A stretch of 12,499 nucleotides of DNA from Flavobacteriales bacterium (lineage in GTDB: Bacteria > Bacteroidota > Bacteroidia > Flavobacteriales > UA16), in the NCBI GenBank assembly GCA_030831885.1, contig JAURKF010000184.1, positions 1 through 12,499 of the forward strand, in the 5' to 3' direction. Positions 7,314-12,499 of this stretch are shown in pieces. The number at the start of each line of letters is the position of its first letter. The first letter of the stretch is position 1. A program made the position numbers and the translations under genes. The notes under the pieces are model-generated. The model saw nothing but the letters and a program-made list of their open reading frames with translations. It ran no database searches and was not told where the DNA came from.

Positions 7314-9854
7314 ATGGCTATCGAAGACAGCGCTTTGGTGCGTAAGGCATTTAAGACAGAGAAGGAAATTCATATTGCATTGGGTTTCCTTCTTGGCTGT
7401 TTGATAGCAGCCCTTATTACGTACATAGAAGCAGCATGGGCACTGCCTGCGATAAGCTGGTCGGGAATGTGGCAAGTGCATGTAAGCACCCCGGCATGCT
7501 GGATAGCCGATTTGTGTCCGTTTGCCATAGCCTTTTATTCGTGGTATGGCAGTCGAAAAATTGATTGGGCAAACAGGAATGCAGCAATTGCAAACGAGCG
7601 TTACCAGCAGATGGTGGTATTGCGCGAAATGGCCGAAAGTTCTAGCCGCTCTAAAAGCGAATTTCTGGCTAATATGTCGCATGAAATACGCACTCCCATG
7701 AATGCTATCATCGGCATGAATTATCTGATGGGAAAAACATCACTGAATGAAAAGCAGGCTGACTACCACAAAAAGATTGACGTTTCGGCGAAGAATCTCT
7801 TGCGTATCATTGACGACATTCTCGATTTTTCGAAAATAGAAGCCGGTAAGTTGACACTTGAAAACGCTACGATGGCAATATCGGATGTGGTTTCGGAAGT
7901 AGCGGATGCGGTCAACGTCAAATTGCAGCAAAAATCAGAAGTTGAGTTTGTGACCTATGTAGATGCAAGTATCCCACGCTTCGTGCTTGGTGATAGTTTG
8001 CGACTTAGACAGGTATTGCTGAACCTCACGGATAATGCTGCGAAGTTTACCGAGCGCGGTGAAATTCGAGTCATGGCAAAGCTGCTCAAATCATTGCCCT
8101 ATGGTTGCATTGTAAATTTTACGATTAAAGACTCAGGCATCGGTATTACTGAAAGTCAACTGAAGAATTTGTTCAGCCCATTTCAACAAGCAGATTTATC
8201 GACTACACGTAAATATGGAGGCACCGGATTGGGTCTTACCATTTGCCGCCGCATTGTGGAGATGATGGATGGAGAGTTAAATGCGTCGAGCGAGCCCGGT
8301 GTTGGATCGGAGTTTACCTTCAATGCATTCTTTTCACATGCTGAAGCTCCTCAAGAAACTGTGTCATTGCCCGATTATGGTCTTACTGCATTGCTTGCTG
8401 ATGATTCTGAGAGTGCGCGCATGGTATTGACGGAAATGCTGCAATCACTTGGTTTCAACGTATTGGTTGCAGAAAATGCGCCTGATGCCAAGCGCATGTG
8501 GGATGAGTCACTTGCCAGAGGTGAAGAAATTTCATTGCTCGTTATAGATTGGAAGATGCCCGGAATGACGGGACTAGAGTTGGTTAAAGAAATCAAGGAG
8601 GTGGGTGCCGAGCGAATACCATCGGTAGTTATGGTTACTTCTCATGGCGCTGAGGCAGTGAGAGATGCGCTTAATAAGAATTTGGTGGATGGTCTTTTGA
8701 TCAAGCCTATCGGTATTTCGACGTTGAATGATACGATAGCTGAAGTGCTTCAGCAAGAGCATAAGCGCATGCGCAATCGTTCGACTGAGGTTGATTTTAT
8801 GGAGATTTACAAAGAGCATCTGCAGGGTGCGCAGTTGTTGTTGGTCGAAGACAATGAGATAAATATGGATTTGGCCACCGAGTTATTGCGTGACGTTGGT
8901 GCAAATGTGGATTGCGCAACAAATGGTATGATGGCCTTGGAGTTGGCGTCAAACAAACAGTATGACCTAATACTGATGGACATTCAAATGCCGGAGATGG
9001 ATGGTCTCACTGCAACGCGTGAAATACGCAAGTCGATTTCTTCTGAATCATTGCCCATTATTGCCATGACAGCACATGCCGTGAAAGGTGAGTATGAAAA
9101 AAGCATTGCTGCAGGAATGAATGATCATATAACGAAGCCTATTGATCCTGATATTTTGTATCGAACATTGGTGCGATTCATTAAGGGGTTGAACCTGCAA
9201 GAGGCATCAGCACCAACCGTGTCAAAGCGGGAAACAGGAATCAAAATGCAATTCATTGCATACGATGAGGGCTTGAAGAGGTCCGGTTCGAAGACGCAAT
9301 CGTATCACGCCTTGTTGTTGAAATTTGCAAGTAAGTATGTAAATGTCTCTACAGAGGTGCGTACGAAAGTAATGAGTTCGGATATTGATGGTTTGATAGA
9401 ATATCTTCATACCATGGCCGGTGTGAGCGGTAACGTGGGTGCCATGGAAGTGTTTGATTTGGCGCAAAAGTTATCCGTGCAATTGAAGAATTCCAAGGAG
9501 GCTGGTGAAAACAAGATACGGGTGGATTTGATTTCTCAAATGCAATTGCTGACGGTTAAAATGGAAACAGTCTTGCGCGAAATCCGCGAAAAAGTGCCGG
9601 TAGCAGCCCGCAATTTTTCAACTTCTGAAGTTGTTTCAGAAGTTGACTGGAGTGAATTTGTAAATACACTAGGGAAATTAATTTCGGATAGTGATGCCGC
9701 AGCGCAGGATCTTATAGAAGAGGTAATGGCATCTGCAACTCAGGAGAAAAGAGTAGTTCTCTCTCAGTTGCAACAAGCGTTGTCAGATATTGAGTTCGAA
9801 AAGGCTGAAGAAATCCTCAATGAGGCAGTGGAAGCCGGACAATTGTCTAATTAA
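7314..9854 (+). CDS. Hybrid sensor histidine kinase with two receiver domains and an HPt domain
   Basis: This 846-aa phosphorelay protein has, in order, two membrane segments (about 20-44 and 60-79) with only some 15 residues between them, and a helical linker (85-115). HisKA follows with phosphoacceptor H123 (NMSHEIRTP). HATPase_c has N-box N237/N241, G1 D273-SGIG, an F-box at 287-290 and GGTGLGL at 302-308. REC1 has D363/D364, phospho-D412 and K464; REC2 has E512/D513, phospho-D556 and K608. HPt carries H699 (YLHTMAGVSGNVGA). A C-terminal helical extension of about 80 residues ends in a DxEFEKAEEIL-like motif, as in other BarA-like kinases. There is no extracytoplasmic sensor domain, so the signal is probably sensed in or at the membrane, or from the cytoplasm. 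The receiving response regulator is not encoded here. The HPt motif is HxxAG, not the common HxxKG. The gene lies 15 bp after yceI, and its 3' end overlaps the convergent TPR gene. Confidence 0.95.
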   Translation: MAIEDSALVRKAFKTEKEIHIALGFLLGCLIAALITYIEAAWALPAISWSGMWQVHVSTPACWIADLCPFAIAFYSWYGSRKIDWANRNAAIANERYQQMVVLREMAESSSRSKSEFLANMSHEIRTPMNAIIGMNYLMGKTSLNEKQADYHKKIDVSAKNLLRIIDDILDFSKIEAGKLTLENATMAISDVVSEVADAVNVKLQQKSEVEFVTYVDASIPRFVLGDSLRLRQVLLNLTDNAAKFTERGEIRVMAKLLKSLPYGCIVNFTIKDSGIGITESQLKNLFSPFQQADLSTTRKYGGTGLGLTICRRIVEMMDGELNASSEPGVGSEFTFNAFFSHAEAPQETVSLPDYGLTALLADDSESARMVLTEMLQSLGFNVLVAENAPDAKRMWDESLARGEEISLLVIDWKMPGMTGLELVKEIKEVGAERIPSVVMVTSHGAEAVRDALNKNLVDGLLIKPIGISTLNDTIAEVLQQEHKRMRNRSTEVDFMEIYKEHLQGAQLLLVEDNEINMDLATELLRDVGANVDCATNGMMALELASNKQYDLILMDIQMPEMDGLTATREIRKSISSESLPIIAMTAHAVKGEYEKSIAAGMNDHITKPIDPDILYRTLVRFIKGLNLQEASAPTVSKRETGIKMQFIAYDEGLKRSGSKTQSYHALLLKFASKYVNVSTEVRTKVMSSDIDGLIEYLHTMAGVSGNVGAMEVFDLAQKLSVQLKNSKEAGENKIRVDLISQMQLLTVKMETVLREIREKVPVAARNFSTSEVVSEVDWSEFVNTLGKLISDSDAAAQDLIEEVMASATQEKRVVLSQLQQALSDIEFEKAEEILNEAVEAGQLSN
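9618..9646. repeat. 12-bp perfect inverted repeat inside the kinase gene
   Basis: TCAACTTCTGAA and TTCAGAAGTTGA are exact reverse complements separated by GTTGT, giving a possible 12-bp stem with a 5-nt loop. It encodes residues around STSEVVSEVD in the linker between the HPt domain and the C-terminal extension, where the protein itself repeats SEV. No T-run follows, so it is not a standard terminator. Confidence 0.6.
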
Positions 9855-11664
9855 TCTCGTCTCCACGAAGTGCTCTAAAACGTTTGCGCGCTTCTACTAC
9901 GTAAAGGCTGGCGGGGAATTCGGTTATCAGTTTTTCGTAGAGCGACATGGCTTTTGTTTTATCCGAATACACTTGCTCATATAAAATCGCGAGCTTGTAT
10001 AACGCATCATCGGCGGTAATATCCATAAAATGCAAATCGACTACGTTTTGGTATAAATCGCGCGCGAGATCGAATTTCTCTTGCTTTGAGAAAATAGAAG
10101 CCTTGAGCATTTTAATCTCATCAGTTAATGAATGCGAGGGATATTGGGTTAGTATGGAATCGAGTGTAGTTATGCACTCGCCATATCGGTTTTGATATGC
10201 CAATAGGTCGGCTCGAGCGTACATCATCATGGGCGCTGTAGTGGTGTCCATATTGAAGTTATCTGTAATCAGGAGCGATAGGTCGATGGCATCATTTGAA
10301 ATCAGTTTGGATGTTGAAGCTTTTAGTGCGTCGAGCTGACCCTGTGCCCATTCGAAGTCGCCTGTGAAGTAGGAAATACGGGCGTTTCGAAATTTCGCTT
10401 CATTGCCGAGTATGTCGTCTTTGAAGTCGAGTTCCACTTGAGAGAATAGCAATGAGGCTTCCCAAATGTCGCTGTTGAATACTTGAACATCGCCCAACTC
10501 AAGTTTACAAACAGCCAGTGTTTTATTGTAAACACCCGGCAGCGCTATTGCCTCGCGTAACAGAGCTACTGCCTCGTTAGGCTTTCGGAGATGAAATGCC
10601 TGCACATGAGCTAGTTCTTTCATGAGTATAGCCGTTTCGTTGCTTCTTCCCAATTCATTAAGGGCTGCTAAATAATCGTTTTCGAGGGCTGCGTAAAGCG
10701 ATGAGTCGCTCAGCGGTTTCTGAGCAAGTTCCTCCTTGGAGACTTGCAGTTTTTCAATGCGAGCGGTTATGTAAAATTCTGTAGCGGGTCCTTTGTCAAT
10801 AACCGCCTGATAGGCTTTTCGAGCGGTTTCATAATCTCCGTTGTTTAAGGCTAGTTGCGCCAAATTGATGAGGCGACTCCCATTTTCGTTTTGCAGTTTA
10901 TCGAGTGCAATAGACTGCACCAGTGCAGAAGCGAAGTCTTTTTTCTGCATGAACAACCAAGCGAGCATTTCGGCATAGATTGTTTTGTCGGGCGATTTTT
11001 GCGCTCGTTTCAGCAAGGCCGTTTTCAACATGTCGAGGTTTTCTTTATTTTCCTCGAGGTTGAGTAATCGGTTGAAAGAGTTTTGTACGGTCTGCAAATA
11101 ATGAGGCTCTTCGGCCACCAAATCAAGAAAGGCTTCGGTCATACCGGGTAGGTCGCCCAGATTGCCTTTCATATTGGCAACCTCATAGGTGAAGTTGTAT
11201 CCGTCTTTCGATTGTTCGCGTCCCTTTTCATACACCTTCAATGCATAATCAAATTCATTGATAAGGCCAAACTCATTCGCCAGACGTTGTATGTTGGAAC
11301 GAGTTGGTTCTACTCGTTTAACGGCTTCATCAAATTGCTCCGTTGCTTTTTCAGGCATGTTGAATTTGCGATAGAGATCACCCAACTTCACATATCCAAC
11401 TCCATCCTTCGCATCTTCTTTGATTTTTTTCTTGGCCATTTTCTCGGCCTCTTCGAATTCGCGAAGCGCAATGAGTGTGTTCAGATAGTTGTTGAACACC
11501 TTAGATGTTTTGTTGGTCTTGTAAATTTTTTCGTAGTACAATTTGGCTTGCTCAAACATGCCTTGGTTGTAGTAATAGTCAGCGAGCTCATTGTCCGTTT
11601 CCTGAGCTTCGACACAAAAGCCACAGAGCATGAATAATAATATGAGAAGCCAGTTCTTGGTCAT
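9847..11664 (-). CDS. Exported tetratricopeptide-repeat (TPR) protein
   Basis: This protein (605 aa) begins with a Sec signal peptide: MTKN, then a hydrophobic core (residues 5-17), then VEA before Q21, a plausible signal peptidase I site. The mature part is almost entirely helical repeats. Clear TPR-like units are at about 27-60 (YYYNQGMFEQAKLYYEKIY), 62-95, 96-128 (VGYVKLGDLYRKFNMPEKA), 270-300 (LAQLALNNGDYETARKAYQ) and 500-600, ending in SLYVVEARKRFRALRGD, a tail common in Bacteroidota TPR proteins. Such proteins are scaffolds for protein-protein contacts, here presumably in the periplasm or on the inner face of the outer membrane. No catalytic motif was seen and I cannot assign a specific function. 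Its ATG overlaps the stop of the lipoprotein gene (ATGA), so translation is probably coupled. Its TAG stop lies inside the end of the convergent kinase gene. Confidence 0.9.
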   Translation of the reverse strand: MTKNWLLILLFMLCGFCVEAQETDNELADYYYNQGMFEQAKLYYEKIYKTNKTSKVFNNYLNTLIALREFEEAEKMAKKKIKEDAKDGVGYVKLGDLYRKFNMPEKATEQFDEAVKRVEPTRSNIQRLANEFGLINEFDYALKVYEKGREQSKDGYNFTYEVANMKGNLGDLPGMTEAFLDLVAEEPHYLQTVQNSFNRLLNLEENKENLDMLKTALLKRAQKSPDKTIYAEMLAWLFMQKKDFASALVQSIALDKLQNENGSRLINLAQLALNNGDYETARKAYQAVIDKGPATEFYITARIEKLQVSKEELAQKPLSDSSLYAALENDYLAALNELGRSNETAILMKELAHVQAFHLRKPNEAVALLREAIALPGVYNKTLAVCKLELGDVQVFNSDIWEASLLFSQVELDFKDDILGNEAKFRNARISYFTGDFEWAQGQLDALKASTSKLISNDAIDLSLLITDNFNMDTTTAPMMMYARADLLAYQNRYGECITTLDSILTQYPSHSLTDEIKMLKASIFSKQEKFDLARDLYQNVVDLHFMDITADDALYKLAILYEQVYSDKTKAMSLYEKLITEFPASLYVVEARKRFRALRGDEIN

Positions 11665-12236
11665 TGTTGTGTGCGTTGTGGTATTGAATCACGCCAAATC
11701 AAAATGGTATCGTTAGCGAGCTGCCATTGCGTCAACGTTTTTTGATGTTGTTGTATCCATTCGTTCACTCGAGTGTGCCATTGCTGTTGTTTTCCAACAA
11801 GGCTTTGAACCAAGGAGTCGGCGTAGAATTCTGTAATTTCCTCGTGCCGGCCATTGTGAGTTGCCCGATCGGCAAGTGTATTGCGCAACGCATGCAGCTC
11901 GTTTTCCAGTTGGTCATTGCGATTGTGCAGCGAATCTTTCCATTGCTCTAGGGTGTTCGTCTTATTGCGAAAGTCGCCAAAGCGCAGCAGGGAACGAGCC
12001 ATAGTTTCCTTTATTTCTCCGCTGTAATTGTTTTGAATAAAGGCTAGTTGTCGCGTAATGGAGTCTGAAATTTCCAGAACACAGGTGTCAAGCGAATGAA
12101 TTGTATTTTCCATTACACTATTCAATGAGTCAATAGCTCGAATTTCAGAGTCGAAGTTACGCGGCTCTGAGCATGACTGAAACAAGGTCGCTATGCTAAG
12201 AATTGCGAGAAAGAAATGGATTGCAAGAAATCGCAT
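11661..12236 (-). CDS. Putative lipoprotein, alpha-helical, function unknown
   Basis: This 191-aa protein begins MRF, then a hydrophobic stretch (residues 4-19) and F-Q-S-C22, a loose lipobox. SEP follows, which in Bacteroidota could favour surface or outer-membrane sorting. The mature part is polar and helical, rich in Q, N, L and W. Coiled-coil-like stretches lie in residues 35-75 and 98-175 (for example LENELHALRNTLADRA and WHTRVNEWIQQHQKTL). I do not recognise a family. I chose the ATG at 12236 over the in-frame TTG at 12296, because it places the charged residue and hydrophobic core where a signal peptide needs them, while the TTG lies within the serS terminator. Its TGA overlaps the start of the TPR gene by 4 bp, so the two are probably made together. 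It lies 88 bp after serS. Confidence 0.8.
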   Translation of the reverse strand: MRFLAIHFFLAILSIATLFQSCSEPRNFDSEIRAIDSLNSVMENTIHSLDTCVLEISDSITRQLAFIQNNYSGEIKETMARSLLRFGDFRNKTNTLEQWKDSLHNRNDQLENELHALRNTLADRATHNGRHEEITEFYADSLVQSLVGKQQQWHTRVNEWIQQHQKTLTQWQLANDTILIWRDSIPQRTQQ

Positions 12237-12285
12237 GGCAGCTAAGTTAGCCCATGGCGCGGTGCGCAGGGTTCGCGTATTTATG

Positions 12286-12319
12286 AAAAAAATCAAAATC
12301 GTTGTCCGGTGACTACGAT
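12286..12319 (-). terminator. Probable intrinsic terminator of serS
   Basis: On the minus strand ATCGTAGTC and GACAACGAT pair at 8 of 9 positions (one A-A mismatch) around the loop ACCG. A T-rich tail follows (TTTGATTTTTTT, plus strand 12286-12297). It starts 5 nt after the serS stop. If active, the lipoprotein-TPR pair needs its own promoter within 12237-12285, where I saw no consensus box; read-through from serS is the alternative. Confidence 0.65.
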
Positions 12320-12324
12320 ATCAG

Positions 12325-12499
12325 TTATTTCCGGATCATGTCAAAGCCCGTGTATGGCACAAGTGCCGCAGGGATGCGAATTCCTTCCGGGGTTTGATTG
12401 TTTTCAAGCAGTGATGCTACGATACGTGGCAGTGCAAGCGCACTACCGTTGAGTGTATGCACCAACTGAGTCTTGCCATCGCTATTTTTAAAGCGGCAC
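12325..12499 (-). CDS. serS: Seryl-tRNA synthetase (partial, C-terminal end only)
   Basis: SerRS attaches serine to tRNA-Ser and tRNA-Sec in the cytoplasm. Only the last 58 codons are inside the window; the rest lies beyond the right edge. The translation contains class II motif 3 in its SerRS form, [12 protein letters not shown], with the arginine that binds ATP. It is preceded by [13 protein letters not shown] and followed by [17 protein letters not shown] and [10 protein letters not shown] before a TAA. The order and spacing match bacterial SerRS C-termini closely. The stop is at 12325-12327. Confidence 0.96.
   Translation of the reverse strand, partial: CRFKNSDGKTQLVHTLNGSALALPRIVASLLENNQTPEGIRIPAALVPYTGFDMIRK

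Noticed and set aside
7065..7682. 205-codon minus-strand open frame across yceI and the start of the kinase gene
   Set aside because: It lies antisense to two genes with strong family matches, and its translation (rich in C, H, R) has no recognisable domain; it is a shadow frame.
11212..11637. 141-codon plus-strand open frame opposite the TPR gene
   Set aside because: It is the antisense shadow of helical TPR codons, giving a phenylalanine-rich, implausible protein; the minus-strand frame has a signal peptide and TPR repeats.

Overview
This window reads as the chromosome of a member of the Bacteroidota; the exact family cannot be fixed from the sequence. Three things point there. SecA carries large extra segments near its N-terminus and in the first nucleotide-binding/crosslinking region. 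The genes lack clear Shine-Dalgarno sequences, and a TAnnTTTG-type -7 box lies upstream of secA. The class Ia ribonucleotide reductase is of the eukaryote-like type, in the order nrdB then nrdA. Nearly all of it looks like ordinary core genome; I see no phage, insertion sequence, CRISPR array, tRNA or rRNA.

Layout. 1-2448 (-): the first 816 residues of SecA, cut by the left edge. 2449-2785: divergent spacer with a probable secA promoter. 2786-3802 (+): nrdB. 3803-4121: a 319-bp spacer unusually rich in potential hairpins. 4122-6602 (+): nrdA, followed by a clear intrinsic terminator at 6674-6698. 6765-7298 (+): a YceI-family protein. 7314-9854 (+): a hybrid histidine kinase (two membrane segments, HisKA, HATPase, two receiver domains, HPt). 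Its end overlaps by 8 bp the end of the convergent gene at 9847-11664 (-), an exported TPR-repeat protein. That gene overlaps by 4 bp with the lipoprotein gene upstream of it, 11661-12236 (-). 12286-12319 (-): a probable terminator for serS, whose last 58 codons occupy 12325-12499 (-).

How the genes fit together. NrdB supplies the tyrosyl radical and NrdA the catalytic subunit for dNTP synthesis. The yceI-kinase pair is probably one transcription unit and may link a lipid- or isoprenoid-binding protein to a phosphorelay whose final response regulator is not in the window. The lipoprotein and TPR protein are translationally coupled and both are predicted to leave the cytoplasm, so they may work together in the envelope.

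The best candidate for something undescribed is the nrdB-nrdA spacer. It has six possible stems, some mutually exclusive, ending 44 nt before the nrdA start codon, which suggests a cis-acting RNA. I found no system here that I can call new with confidence.
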